Positions 17,297 to 25,872 are shown, counted from the stretch's first letter. The stretch: DNA of 64,000 nucleotides from 66-474 sp035695065 (GCA_035695065.1 DASSEW010000047.1:1-64000), one strand, 5' to 3'. The notes: generated by a model from the letters alone, not told the origin. Made by a program: numbers and translations.

Positions 17297-17662
17297 TCAG
17301 TGCCGCGTGCGCCTGGTCGCGGGCTTGCCCGGCGTCATCTCGACGCTGAGCGTGAAGGTGCGCTGTTCGTCCGGCTGCATCGCGCCCACGCCCACCAGCT
17401 TGCGCGCGATTTCCTCGCCGCGCTCGTTGCGGATGGTCAGCACCATCGAATATTCCCACGCGCCTTCGCTCGGGTTGCGCACGGCGCCTTCGACTTTCAA
17501 CTGCGTGATCGTCTGCGCGGCAGGCGCGGTCGCCGCGGCGGAACCGCCGAAACGCACGTGATGGTTGCAGGCAGGGCAACGGTCCGCACTGGCCAGGATC
17601 GTCTCCCGGCAGTGCGGACAGCTGCGCGTGGCGCCGGCGGTGCCTTGACGCGGTGCGTTCAA
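17297..17662 (-). CDS. zinc-ribbon protein with C-terminal beta-domain, coupled to bactofilin
   Basis: The protein has about 121 residues. A zinc ribbon, CPHC...CPAC, lies near residues 15-35, and a predicted beta-sandwich at about 57-120 (ITQLKVEGAVRNPSEG, YSMVLTIRNERGEEIARK) resembles FxLyD-like modules. I recognise no named family. The most likely start is a TTG whose last two bases overlap the bactofilin stop (TTGA), implying translational coupling; there is no ATG or GTG nearby. Conservation next to bactofilin would suggest a partner protein. Confidence 0.65.
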   Translation of the reverse strand: MNAPRQGTAGATRSCPHCRETILASADRCPACNHHVRFGGSAAATAPAAQTITQLKVEGAVRNPSEGAWEYSMVLTIRNERGEEIARKLVGVGAMQPDEQRTFTLSVEMTPGKPATRRTRH

Positions 17663-18162
17663 GACAGCTTGCCGTTGCCGTTCTTGCGGCCGGAATCTTC
17701 CCAGCCGAAATCGGCCTGGCCGCGCATGCGCGAGCCCGCCGCGACGGTGAGCGTCGCGGCCTTGACGTCGCCGGTGAGCGAGCCGCTCTGCTGCAATTCG
17801 ACGTGGGATGCGGATTCGATGTTGCCGGTGAGTTCGCCGGCGATGACCACCTTCTCCGCGCGCACGCTGCCGGTGACTTTGGCGCCGGCCTCGATGGTGA
17901 GGTCGCCGCGCACGTTGATGTCGCCCTTGAAACTGCCGGCGATGCGGACGTGGCCCGCGCCTTCGATCTTGCCTTCGATCGCGAGGTCCGGCGCGATCAG
18001 CGATTCGCCCAGCGACTTGGCGGGGGCGGAAGTGGTGCGGAAAGCGGGCTGCACCGGCGCGTCTTCGGGCTCGGCCGCGGGCGGCGCTTCGAAGCGAGAC
18101 AGATCCAGGGCCTCGGCGGTTGCGGTGGAGGACGACTTCATCTGTTCTTTCCAGAGGGCCAT
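17659..18162 (-). CDS. bactofilin (polymer-forming cytoskeletal protein)
   Basis: The protein has 167 residues. The central part (about 50-150) is a right-handed beta-helix of repeated short strands: LAIEGKIEGAGHVRIAGSF, GDINVRGDLTIEAGA, GSVRAEKVVIAGELTGNI. This is the bactofilin fold (DUF583) that polymerises without nucleotide. The N-terminal 45 residues are disordered and may bind membrane. Bactofilins organise cell shape, stalks or cell-wall enzymes in other bacteria. The gene is first in a two-gene unit with the zinc-ribbon protein. Confidence 0.92.
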   Translation of the reverse strand: MALWKEQMKSSSTATAEALDLSRFEAPPAAEPEDAPVQPAFRTTSAPAKSLGESLIAPDLAIEGKIEGAGHVRIAGSFKGDINVRGDLTIEAGAKVTGSVRAEKVVIAGELTGNIESASHVELQQSGSLTGDVKAATLTVAAGSRMRGQADFGWEDSGRKNGNGKLS

Positions 18163-18423
18163 GGGGCGCTCCCGTTGTGTGCAGGGAAGGTGAGGCTACG
18201 CCGAAATCGGCGTGAAGGAAATGGAACTGGCCGACAGAATCAGGCTGAACGGAGGGCGCGGCGAGGCCGGGCGAAACGAATCGGGTCGGGTTCCGCACCG
18301 CCCCGGATTCGCCGCTGATCCGGCGACTGTCGAATCCGCCATCCTCCATTCGTCGCCATGACGGGTGCGCCCGTGTGCCGGATTCGCCGGCCACGGCGCC
18401 CGCAATCCACGAGGAGAACGACG

Positions 18424-18783
18424 ATGCGATTCCTTTCTTTGGTCCGGATCACCGAGACCGGCCGCAAGCCCAGCGAGAAGCTGATGTCCGACATGGGCAA
18501 GCTGATGGCGGAGATGAGCGCGGCCGGCGTGCTGCTGGATACCGCCGGCCTGCGGCCGACCTCCGAGGGCAAACGCGTGCGGCTGTCGCGCGGCACCCAG
18601 CGGGTGACGGATGGTCCGTTCACGGAAACCAAGGAAGTGGTCGGCGGCTACGCGATGTTGAACGTCGCCTCGATGGACGAGGCGCTGAAGTGGACCTCCC
18701 GCTTCCTGGACGTGCACGGCAGCGATTGGGAAGTCGAGTGCGAGGTGCGGCAGGTGGACGAGGCGTGCGCGCCGGAGTTGTGA
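18424..18783 (+). CDS. YCII-related (DGPF) domain protein
   Basis: The protein has 119 residues and begins MRFLSLVRITETGRKPSEKL. It contains the family hallmark DGPFTETKEVVGGYAML, then a helix and a last strand (DWEVECEVRQV). These small cytoplasmic ferredoxin-like proteins are often encoded beside ECF sigma factors or transport genes; their chemistry is mostly unknown. AGGAG lies 9 bases before the ATG. No ECF sigma factor is adjacent here. Confidence 0.88.
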   Translation: MRFLSLVRITETGRKPSEKLMSDMGKLMAEMSAAGVLLDTAGLRPTSEGKRVRLSRGTQRVTDGPFTETKEVVGGYAMLNVASMDEALKWTSRFLDVHGSDWEVECEVRQVDEACAPEL

Positions 18784-18857
18784 GTTGCGACGTTCATGCG
18801 CGACGGCGCGGGCAGGGTATGATGACCGGCCCTTGGCGCCTTTGAGGTGCGGCAGTC

Positions 18858-19250
18858 ATGAGTTTCCCGGGTCCCGGCGTTGCCCTGCTGCCGCATTCCT
18901 TCGAGTTCAACGGCGAGCTCGCGGTATTGCGCGTCGCGGGGGAGCACACCCTGCAGCAGATGGTGGATGCGGTCACCGCCGCGATGCGCCGCGCGACCGA
19001 ACAGGGCGCCGCCAAGCTGCTTGCGGACATCACTTCGGCCACCGGGTTCGATCCGCCCACGCTGGCTTCGCGCCACGAACTCGTCGCGCAGTGGGCCGAA
19101 ACCGGGCGCGGCCACCTGCGCGTGGCGATGGTGGTGCGGGCGGAGTTCCTGGACCCGGACCGGTACGGCGTGATCCTTGCGAACAATCTCGGCTTCGCCC
19201 TGAACCTGTTCGAGAACGAGGAGCGCGCGCGAGCCTGGCTCGCAGGCTGA
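18858..19250 (+). CDS. SpoIIAA/STAS-like small protein
   Basis: The protein has 130 residues, soluble, without a signal peptide. The pattern of strands and helices (FEFNGELAVLRVAGEHTLQQMVDAV, AAKLLADITSATG, HLRVAMVVRAEFL, NNLGFALNLFENEERARAWL) matches the SpoIIAA-like/STAS-like group. Two related proteins lie at about 39.4-40.3 kb, with the same ending (aromatic-rich strand, then E-x-E-A-x-x-W-L). The function is unknown; many of these proteins bind lipids or serve as anti-sigma antagonist-like modules. Confidence 0.7.
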   Translation: MSFPGPGVALLPHSFEFNGELAVLRVAGEHTLQQMVDAVTAAMRRATEQGAAKLLADITSATGFDPPTLASRHELVAQWAETGRGHLRVAMVVRAEFLDPDRYGVILANNLGFALNLFENEERARAWLAG

Positions 19251-19326
19251 TCCGCTCCGCGCTGTCGAATGGCGTGCGCGCCAATCGTCGTCATGCAGGT
19301 TCGACACGATTGGAGTTCGAGCGGGC

Positions 19327-19932
19327 ATGAAGATCTACTGGATCAAGGCGCAGGCGCCGCGGCAGGTGCTGGCGCTGGCGAAGCATCTCGGCATCGATGC
19401 CGAATACGTGCAGGCCGTGAAGCAACTGAAGACGCCGGAATACGCGGCACTCAATCCCAACATGAAGGCACCGGTGCTGGTGGACGGCAAGACGGTGCTG
19501 TGGGAAGCCACCGCGATCATGGCGTACCTTTGCATCAAGGCCGGTTCCGACATGTGGCCGGCGCACGCACCGGAGGAGCAGGTGGAAGTGCTGAGGTGGC
19601 TGAGCTGGAACGATTGCCACTGGGCACCGGCGGTCGGGGCGTTCTATTTCCAGCACGTCGTCAAGAAGACGTTCAACCTTGGTGCGCCGGATCGCGAGGC
19701 GCTGAAGCCGAAGGTTGACGATCTGCTGAGCTACGCGGGGGTGCTGGACAACCATCTGCGCGATCGCGATTTCCTGGCCTGCGACCGACTCACCATCGCC
19801 GACTTCCGCGCCGCCGCGATGGCGGCGTACTGGCACGAAGCGGAAATGCCGCTGGAGGCGTTCCCCAACATCGTGCGCTGGCTGGACGGGCTGATGTGCA
19901 TTCCGGCATGGAAGGATCCGTGGCCGGAATGA
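19327..19932 (+). CDS. glutathione S-transferase family protein
   Basis: The protein has 201 residues. A thioredoxin-like N-terminal domain (MKIYWIKAQAPRQVLALAKHLGI, cis-proline in MKAPVLVDG, then the glutathione-binding EATAIMAYL) is followed by the all-helical C-terminal domain with LTIADF. The substrate cannot be told from the sequence. The ATG follows the SpoIIAA-like gene by 76 bp in the same direction. It is not closely similar to the GST encoded convergently downstream. Confidence 0.9.
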   Translation: MKIYWIKAQAPRQVLALAKHLGIDAEYVQAVKQLKTPEYAALNPNMKAPVLVDGKTVLWEATAIMAYLCIKAGSDMWPAHAPEEQVEVLRWLSWNDCHWAPAVGAFYFQHVVKKTFNLGAPDREALKPKVDDLLSYAGVLDNHLRDRDFLACDRLTIADFRAAAMAAYWHEAEMPLEAFPNIVRWLDGLMCIPAWKDPWPE

Positions 19933-19938
19933 TCGAGG

Positions 19939-20019
19939 GTAGGGCGGGAGAAACGTAGTGGATCCCGCCGTTCGCGATGGCGGGATGCGCCCGGATACTC
20001 CGGGCTGCTCTCGCCCTAC
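19939..20019. repeat. GTAGGGCG...CGCCCTAC palindromic repeat (REP-like)
   Basis: Inverted ends GTAGGGCG and CGCCCTAC enclose inner complementary segments between the two convergent GST genes. The same outer motif recurs at about 50.3, 50.4, 55.1 and 56.0-56.2 kb in this window. Its position suggests a REP-type element that may also end transcription. Confidence 0.6.
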
Positions 20020-20034
20020 ATGATCTGCGTTCGC

Positions 20035-20691
20035 TCAGTCCCGATCCGGCGCGCCGAGCGGAAACAGGTGGCGGTACGGCCGGCCGCCTTCCACGCAGCG
20101 CGCGAACGATGGCCGTGCGAGCAGGCGCTGGCGATAGGCCTGCACGTTGCGGAATTGCGCGCCGATGCGGTGCGTCCAGTCGGCGTAGAACAGTGCCGGC
20201 GCGGCGGCGCAGTCGGCGAGCGTGAACGCATCCGCCGCGGCCCATTCGCGGTCCGCCATGTGCTGGTCGAGCCAGGCATACGCCGTGTCCAGCCGCGCGC
20301 GTGCTTCATCCACGCCGTACGGATCGCGGTCGGCAGGATCCTTGCGCAGGCTGTCGCCCACGATGCGCTGGAGTTGTGCGTGGACGTAGTTGTCGAAGAA
20401 GCGATCCAGCATGCGCACCTCGATCGCGGCATCAGGATCCTGCGGGATGAAGCGCACCGCGCCGGGTTGGTGCGTGTCGAGGTATTCGATCACGCAAGTC
20501 GCCTCCATGACCTGCCGATCGCCTTCGACGATGATCGGGAAGCGCTGGATCGGCCACCGCTGCGCAAAATCCGCGTAGATGTCCGGGTGCTCGGGCGAGA
20601 GCATCATGAATTCGAACGGCGTGTCGTTTTCGTACAGCGCCATCAGCGCCTTCTGGGTGTAGGACGAAAAGGGGTGACCGTAGAGTTTCAT
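20035..20691 (-). CDS. glutathione S-transferase family protein
   Basis: The protein has 218 residues. The N-terminal thioredoxin-like domain MKLYGHPFSSYTQKALMALYEND carries a serine at the typical catalytic position, RFPIIVEGDRQVMEATCVIEYL supplies the cis-proline and glutathione contact, and the C-terminal helical domain includes FTLADCAAAPALFYADW. It is a cytosolic transferase or peroxidase of unknown substrate. It is convergent with the preceding GST gene and separated from it by a palindromic repeat. Confidence 0.9.
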   Translation of the reverse strand: MKLYGHPFSSYTQKALMALYENDTPFEFMMLSPEHPDIYADFAQRWPIQRFPIIVEGDRQVMEATCVIEYLDTHQPGAVRFIPQDPDAAIEVRMLDRFFDNYVHAQLQRIVGDSLRKDPADRDPYGVDEARARLDTAYAWLDQHMADREWAAADAFTLADCAAAPALFYADWTHRIGAQFRNVQAYRQRLLARPSFARCVEGGRPYRHLFPLGAPDRD

Positions 20692-20838
20692 GGGCAGGAT
20701 TCCCGTGGGCGGGGCGACTTTACCTTTCGACGAGCGAGGCTGCGCGGTTTCGACATGGGCGCCCCGTCAGCGCTTTGCCTTGCAACGGTGCGCAGCGTCC
20801 CCATGTTCAAAATAAGTGTGTTCGAGCGAGGATTCGCC

Positions 20839-21105
20839 GTGGCAACCGGTTGGGCAAAAGAAGGCGCGGTGCAGGAACAGATCGACGCGACCGTCGCCGA
20901 CGCGGTGGCACGCGCGCGCAGCAAGCGTGGCGCGGGGCCGAGTCGCAAGCGTTGCGAGGAATGCGACGCGCCGATTCCGGAGGCGCGCCGCAAGGCCGTA
21001 CCGGGCGTGCGCCTGTGCGTCGCCTGCCAGAGCGCGCGCGACGCGGACGAGCAAACCTTCAGCGGCTACAACCGCCGGGGCAGCAAGGACAGCCAGTTGC
21101 GCTGA
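20839..21105 (+). CDS. DksA/TraR-family C4 zinc finger protein (YbiI-like)
   Basis: The protein has 88 residues: (M)ATGWAKEGAVQEQIDATVADAVARAR followed by a C4 zinc finger, CEEC...CVAC (Cys39, 42, 60, 63), and PGVRLC. It is the short YbiI-type relative of DksA without the long coiled coil, so a direct role on RNA polymerase is uncertain. The GTG start was chosen because the family begins MASGW-like and AGGA lies upstream. An ATG further upstream (20803) would add unconserved residues. Confidence 0.85.
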   Translation: MATGWAKEGAVQEQIDATVADAVARARSKRGAGPSRKRCEECDAPIPEARRKAVPGVRLCVACQSARDADEQTFSGYNRRGSKDSQLR

Positions 21106-21202
21106 ATCGGGGCCGTGAGCGCGCGACCGTCGGTTGTCCGCATGATGATCGTGCAATAGGATGCGCTTGCCCCGGGGAGGGCAACTGCTGAAGGGGAAAA
21201 GC

Positions 21203-21256
21203 ATGAAGAAGTTGATGTGCGTGGCGGCTGTTGCCGCTGCTTCGGGTAGCTATTGA
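21203..21256 (+). pseudogene. 17-codon aborted signal-peptide-like reading frame
   Basis: A good ribosome site (AAGGGGAAAAGC) precedes ATG and a frame reading MKKLMCVAAVAAASGSY then stop. The composition is that of a bacterial signal peptide, but no mature protein follows. It could be the remnant of a lipoprotein gene, replaced at its 3' side by the lower-GC YajG-like gene, or a small leader. Without homologues this is tentative. Confidence 0.35.
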
Positions 21257-21314
21257 CTACAAGACGATCAACCAGATTTTCCAACGAGTACAAGCAGTAT
21301 CAGAATGGGGAAAA

Positions 21315-21890
21315 ATGATGAAAAAGATGTGGTTCGTCTTCGCTGCTGCGACGCTTTTGAGTGGATGCGCGTTTAACGCAGAGAACGTCAATTTGCATCC
21401 GACTATATCCAGCCCGCACACTTCAGAGGGGCAGGGTGTCTCTGTTGCAGTTCATGTTGTGGATGACCGTGCTTCGAAATCCTTGGGCCACAGGGGTACC
21501 GCTTACGGTGCGGCTGCGGAAATCACGACCAATGCAGACGTTGCGGCGATCGTGTCTGACAAGGTCGCACAGGCTTTGGCAGCGCGCGGGTTCACTGTGA
21601 ACGGCCCTGACAGGGAGAACAGCGCAAAGCTGACTGTGGAAGTTCGTCTTCTGGACTACTCCACGTCAACGGGCTTTTGGACCGGAGGAGTCCAAGTTCA
21701 AGCGGCTCTGAAGGCCGTCGCAAGCAAGTCGGGGAAGAACTTTGAGCAGATGTACCGATCGAATAATGAGCATCGTGTCGTTGTAGTTCCTCCGGCGGAC
21801 ACGAATGAAGAATGGATCAACGAAACTCTCGGTGATGTCATTACAAAGCTCGTTTCGGACGACAAACTAATCGAGTTCCTCGCAGGTTAG
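21315..21890 (+). CDS. YajG-family lipoprotein
   Basis: The protein has about 191 residues and begins MMKKMWFVFAAATLLSGC with a clear lipobox (LSGC). The mature part resembles YajG: VSVAVHVVDDRASKSLGHRG, IVSDKVAQALAARGFTVN, LTVEVRLLDYST. It would be an outer-membrane-anchored lipoprotein of unknown function. Two adjacent ATG codons exist (21315, 21318). The gene and its leader are visibly richer in A/T and use rarer codons than neighbouring genes, which suggests recent acquisition. Confidence 0.85.
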   Translation: MMKKMWFVFAAATLLSGCAFNAENVNLHPTISSPHTSEGQGVSVAVHVVDDRASKSLGHRGTAYGAAAEITTNADVAAIVSDKVAQALAARGFTVNGPDRENSAKLTVEVRLLDYSTSTGFWTGGVQVQAALKAVASKSGKNFEQMYRSNNEHRVVVVPPADTNEEWINETLGDVITKLVSDDKLIEFLAG

Positions 21891-21966
21891 CAGTTCGCCC
21901 GTTGGATGCAGATGGCCTTGGTTGTGCTGCATCCTGCAGTAATAGATTCTCCAGGTGTGATCCTCT

Positions 21967-21995
21967 CCGCTGCGGCACCATACGCGCCGCAGCGG
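21967..21995. terminator. GC hairpin after the YajG-like gene
   Basis: CCGCTGCGGC and GCCGCAGCGG form a perfect 10-bp stem around a 9-base loop in the space between the convergent YajG-like and PAS-GAF-GGDEF genes. No U-tract follows, so it is only a possible terminator. Confidence 0.35.
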
Positions 21996-22048
21996 ATCAC
22001 TGCCGGGGGCTGGAACCGGGGCTCCGGCAGCGCCGGCATCGCGCAGAA

Positions 22049-23440
22049 CTATTCGGCCATTCCGTAACGATTGCCGCCGGCCTTCTTGGCGGCATACATC
22101 GCCCGATCCGCTTCGCGCAGGAGATGCTGGGCGTCCTGGCCGTGCTCGGGAAAGATCGCAACGCCGATGCTGGCGGTGACCGACGTCGGACCTTCGGTCA
22201 GCTCGAACGGCCAGCGCAGGGCGGCGAGGATCTTGTCGGCCACCGTCATCGCGCCTTGCGGGCTGGTGGTGCCGTTCAGCAGGACCACGAACTCGTCGCC
22301 GCCCATGCGGCCCACGGTATCGGTGTCGCGCACGCAGCTTGCGATGCGCTGGGCGACTTCGTGCAGCAGGCGATCGCCGGCGTCGTGACCGAGCGTGTCA
22401 TTGATGGACTTGAACCGGTCGATGTCGATGTAGAGCAGCGCCAGCATTTCCCTCTCGCGCGTCGCTCGCGCGATCGCGCCGCCCAGGCGTTCGTCGAAGA
22501 GCGTGCGATTTGCGAGATCGGTCAACGCGTCGTGCTGGGCGGTGTGTCGCAGCCAGGTCTCGCTCTGCTTGCGCTCGATCGCGGCGGCCACCTGTGCGGA
22601 CACGAACTGCAGCAGTTGCATGTCCGCTTCGGTGTAGCGGGTATCGCCGGAGTAACTCTGCACCACCAGCGCGCCGAGCGTGCGCTCGCGCGTTTGCAGC
22701 GGCACGCCCAGCCAATCCAGCGAATCACTGCCGATGATCGTGCGCACGTTGGGAGGGAGCAGCTCCTGCATGCCGGGTTTCAGCAGCAGCGCCTTGCCGG
22801 TGCGGATCACTTCCGCACTGAGCGTGCCGGTGCCCAGCGGGCGCGGCGCCGGCACGGCGTCGTGTTCGTCCACGAAATAGGGGAAGCTCAGGATGTCGCG
22901 CGCTTCGTCGTACAGCGCCACGAAGAAATTGCGCGCGGGCAGCAGGCCGCCGATGATCGCATGGATCTGTTTGAACAGGTCCGGCAGGTCGGTGGCCGTG
23001 TGCGCGGCCTCGGAGATGGCCAGCAGCGCAGCCTGCATTGCTTCGGCGCGCTTGCGGATGGTGATGTCGCGCGCTACCGCGATGCGGATGCCATCCTGCG
23101 GCGACCAGCGCGCCGACCAGAGGATGTACGCGATGCTGCCGTCCTTGCGGATGTAACGGTTCTCGAAATTCGGATTGGGCGTGCCGCTCATGATCTTTTC
23201 GGCCGCGGCGAGCGTGCGTACGCGATCGTCGGGATGGATCATCTCCAGCATCTGCCGGCCGATCATTTCCTGCGGGGTGTACCCGAAGATCTGTTCGCAG
23301 GCCGCGCTGGCATAGATGAAGCGACCGGCCCTGTCCACGATGCACACGGCATCCACCAGCATGTCCAGCACGTGGTCGAGCCGCGTGCGGATGGTGGATT
23401 CCAGGGGATGGCGGGGCAGGGTGGAAACGTTGCTCGACAT
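22049..23440 (-). CDS. PAS-GAF-GGDEF diguanylate cyclase
   Basis: The protein has 463 residues, soluble. A PAS domain at about 15-135 (CIVDRAGRFIYASAACEQIFGY...YIRKDGS) is followed by a GAF domain at about 145-295 (FFVALYDE, LGVPLQTRERTLGALVVQSY) and a GGDEF domain at about 300-460 with intact MGGDEF and DIDRFKSIND. It should make c-di-GMP in response to a small ligand or redox signal. Start MSSNVSTLPRH was chosen; the upstream extension is not conserved. It is divergent from the exported methyltransferase gene. Confidence 0.92.
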   Translation of the reverse strand: MSSNVSTLPRHPLESTIRTRLDHVLDMLVDAVCIVDRAGRFIYASAACEQIFGYTPQEMIGRQMLEMIHPDDRVRTLAAAEKIMSGTPNPNFENRYIRKDGSIAYILWSARWSPQDGIRIAVARDITIRKRAEAMQAALLAISEAAHTATDLPDLFKQIHAIIGGLLPARNFFVALYDEARDILSFPYFVDEHDAVPAPRPLGTGTLSAEVIRTGKALLLKPGMQELLPPNVRTIIGSDSLDWLGVPLQTRERTLGALVVQSYSGDTRYTEADMQLLQFVSAQVAAAIERKQSETWLRHTAQHDALTDLANRTLFDERLGGAIARATREREMLALLYIDIDRFKSINDTLGHDAGDRLLHEVAQRIASCVRDTDTVGRMGGDEFVVLLNGTTSPQGAMTVADKILAALRWPFELTEGPTSVTASIGVAIFPEHGQDAQHLLREADRAMYAAKKAGGNRYGMAE

Positions 23441-23636
23441 GACTGCTGCGGGCGTGCGCCGATGCGCGTGTTGTGCTCGCGCCGATTGTTGCAAGGACGG
23501 AGCCAGCCCGGTGTGTCGTACTGTGAACTTTTCCGGTCGGAAGCGGAACCGTGACAAAGGTCACGCGCGCGCCATTCACCGATCGGGAGCACAATGGAAA
23601 GCGCTGTTCCCTTCAAGGATGTCCAAGGAGCCTGCC

Positions 23637-24419
23637 ATGCGTTTGAAACTGTTCGTTGCATTGATCGCGCTCGTACCGGCCGCGATGGCGTTCGCCCAGC
23701 CGCCCGCGCCGGGCGCTTCGGCCGCGACGCCGGCCTACATCACCGCAGCCATCCACGATCCTGCGCGCGCGGCCGACAGCAAGGACGATGCGCGCCGGCA
23801 GATCGCCGCGGTCATGACCTTCACCGGCGTGAAGCCGGGCGACAGCGTGCTGGAGCTGGTTCCGGGTTCCGGCTACTGGACGCGCGTGTTCAGCGCGGTG
23901 GTCGGACCGGACGGGCACGTCTATACGGTGTGGCCGGACGAGATGGAGAAGTTCAGCGCCAAGAGTTACGCCAATTGGCAGTCGCTGGTCGCCACGCCGC
24001 ACTACAAGAACGTCACTCTCTTGAAGGAGCCGGCCGCGCACCTCTCCGTGCCGCAGAAGGTGGACATCGTGTTCACCTCGCAGAACTACCACGACTACCA
24101 CGATCCGTTCATGGGGCCGGTGGACATGCTGAGTTTCAACAAGCAGATCTATGATGCGCTGAAGCCGGGCGGCGTGTTCGTGGTGATCGATCACGTCGCG
24201 CCCGCAGGTTCCGGTGCGAGCGATACCAATACCTTGCACCGCATCGATCCGATGCTGGTGAAGAAGGAAGTGGAAGCCGCCGGATTCACGTTCGACGGCG
24301 AGAGCGATGCGCTGCGGAACCCGAAGGACACCCACACCGAGAAGGTGTTCGACAAGTCGATCCGCGGGCACACCGATCAATTCATCTACCGGTTCCGCAA
24401 GCCGAAGAGCGCCGGCTGA
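23637..24419 (+). CDS. exported class I SAM-dependent methyltransferase-like protein
   Basis: The protein has 260 residues. A signal peptide (MRLKLFVALIALVPAAMAFA) precedes a Rossmann methyltransferase domain with motif I VLELVPGSGYWTR, then VDIVFTSQNYHDYHD and LKPGGVFVVIDHVAP. It resembles the COG4798 group of predicted methyltransferases with signal peptides. The presence of an AdoMet-type fold in an exported protein is odd, since AdoMet is not normally periplasmic. AAGGAG is placed 6 bases before the ATG. It is divergent from the PAS-GAF-GGDEF gene. Confidence 0.87.
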   Translation: MRLKLFVALIALVPAAMAFAQPPAPGASAATPAYITAAIHDPARAADSKDDARRQIAAVMTFTGVKPGDSVLELVPGSGYWTRVFSAVVGPDGHVYTVWPDEMEKFSAKSYANWQSLVATPHYKNVTLLKEPAAHLSVPQKVDIVFTSQNYHDYHDPFMGPVDMLSFNKQIYDALKPGGVFVVIDHVAPAGSGASDTNTLHRIDPMLVKKEVEAAGFTFDGESDALRNPKDTHTEKVFDKSIRGHTDQFIYRFRKPKSAG

Positions 24420-24432
24420 AACGCATGGTGGT

Positions 24433-24460
24433 CGTCATTCCGGTGAGAGCCGGAATGACG
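24433..24460. repeat. CGTCATTCCGG hairpin (REP-like)
   Basis: CGTCATTCCGG and CCGGAATGACG form an 11-bp perfect stem with a six-base loop just after the exported methyltransferase gene. Hairpins of this type are widespread between genes in proteobacteria. It may act as a terminator or a repetitive element. Confidence 0.55.
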
Positions 24461-24659
24461 GCCGCTTTCCAGCGTCCGACTTCCGCTGCGCATTCGCGCG
24501 CGTGCGGAATGCATGTTCCATTGCCGCATCCACGCCGCACTCGCGGATCGGTGACATTGTGTTTCGCGAAGCGCGATTGCGTTAAGCGCATCACATTCGC
24601 CCGCGCGCGTGGCACCGCGTTTGCTCGCTCTCCCTCGAATCCAGCAGGAGGGAGCGAAC

Positions 24660-25748
24660 ATGTCCCCATCCACGATTCACCAGCAATCCGCGCGGCTGCA
24701 CACGCTGCGCTTCATCTCCGGGGTCCACGTCCTGCGCTCGCTCGGGCTGGGGCTGGGCGCGCTGATGATCGGCGTTGTGCTTCATCGCGAACACGCGGGC
24801 CTGCTGCTGGAATGCGTGCTCGCCTTCTACGGGTTCGGATGGCCGCATGTGGCGCTCCTGCTGGCGAAACGCAGCGAGCGTCCGATGCGCGTGGAACGTA
24901 CGAGCCTGATGATCGATTCAATGATCGGCGGCGCCTGGATCGCGCTGATGAATTTCAACCTGCTGCCGAGCGTGGTGCTCGCGACGATGCTTGCGATGGA
25001 CTGCGTGGGGGTCGGCGGCAGGCGATTGCTGCTGCGGGGCCTGCTCGCGCAGGCCATCGCCTGCGGAGCGGCGATCCTGGTGTCCGGCTTCCACCCGACA
25101 ACCGTGACGACCCAACCCGAGCTGCTCGCCAGCCTGCCGCTGATGATGTTCTATCCGCTCGCCGTGGCCGCGATGGCGAACCTGCTGAATCGGCGCGTGC
25201 ACAACCAGAACCGGCTGATGGCGCGGATCAGCAGCATGGACGGCCTGAGCGAACTGCTCAACCGCTCGCACTGGGAAGAAGCCGTGGCCGGCGTGCTGGA
25301 CAACCGCAAGCTGGACGGGCGCCCCGCTTCCCTGCTGATGATCGACATCGATCATTTCAAGCAGATCAACGATTACTACGGCCACGTGCTGGGCGACGAC
25401 GTGATCGGCAGGGTGGGCGCGATCATCCGTCGCAGCATGCGCGAAGGCGATATCGCCGGGCGTTATGGCGGCGACGAATTCGGCGTGGTGTTGAACGGCG
25501 TCAACGCCACGATGGCCGCGCAGATTGCCGAGCGCATCCGCGCCAGCGTGCACGCGGCGAGCTTCGAGCAGGCCGAGGATCTGCGCTGCACGCTCAGCAT
25601 CGGCATTGCAGAAGCCGACGAGCGCGTCGCCAACGCGCGCGAATGGATCCGCCAGGCCGACGCGGCGCTGTACGACGCGAAAATGCACGGCCGCAACCGG
25701 CTGGCCTCCGCCACGCGGAACTGGGCGCCGGACGCGCACGCCGCCTGA
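24660..25748 (+). CDS. MASE2-GGDEF diguanylate cyclase (copy 1)
   Basis: The protein has 362 residues. Residues about 15-185 are an integral-membrane MASE2 sensor (LRFISGVHVLRSLGLGLGALMIG, FYGFGWPHVALLLA), as in E. coli DgcC/AdrA. Residues about 195-350 are a GGDEF domain with DIDHFKQIND and intact YGGDEF. It should produce c-di-GMP at the inner membrane. AGGAGGGAGC gives a very strong ribosome site. A paralogue follows 124 bp downstream, and the acyltransferase genes after it suggest control of exopolysaccharide modification. Confidence 0.93.
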   Translation: MSPSTIHQQSARLHTLRFISGVHVLRSLGLGLGALMIGVVLHREHAGLLLECVLAFYGFGWPHVALLLAKRSERPMRVERTSLMIDSMIGGAWIALMNFNLLPSVVLATMLAMDCVGVGGRRLLLRGLLAQAIACGAAILVSGFHPTTVTTQPELLASLPLMMFYPLAVAAMANLLNRRVHNQNRLMARISSMDGLSELLNRSHWEEAVAGVLDNRKLDGRPASLLMIDIDHFKQINDYYGHVLGDDVIGRVGAIIRRSMREGDIAGRYGGDEFGVVLNGVNATMAAQIAERIRASVHAASFEQAEDLRCTLSIGIAEADERVANAREWIRQADAALYDAKMHGRNRLASATRNWAPDAHAA

Positions 25749-25872
25749 TCCGGTTCGCTGCGGCATTGCGTCCGCTGCCGTACTCCGCCGCATCTTCGGC
25801 TGGTTGGCTCGGCTCGGCATGGCAGGTATCTTGCTGCGTGTCCGGCGTTGCCATTCCCGCGGATCCTTCGAG

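Noticed and set aside
14954..18193. Plus-strand open frame of 1079 codons opposite the HD-GYP, GGDEF and bactofilin genes
   Set aside because: It lies antisense to clearly conserved genes. Its translation is Arg/His/Gln-rich with no motif, as expected for a shadow of high-GC codons.
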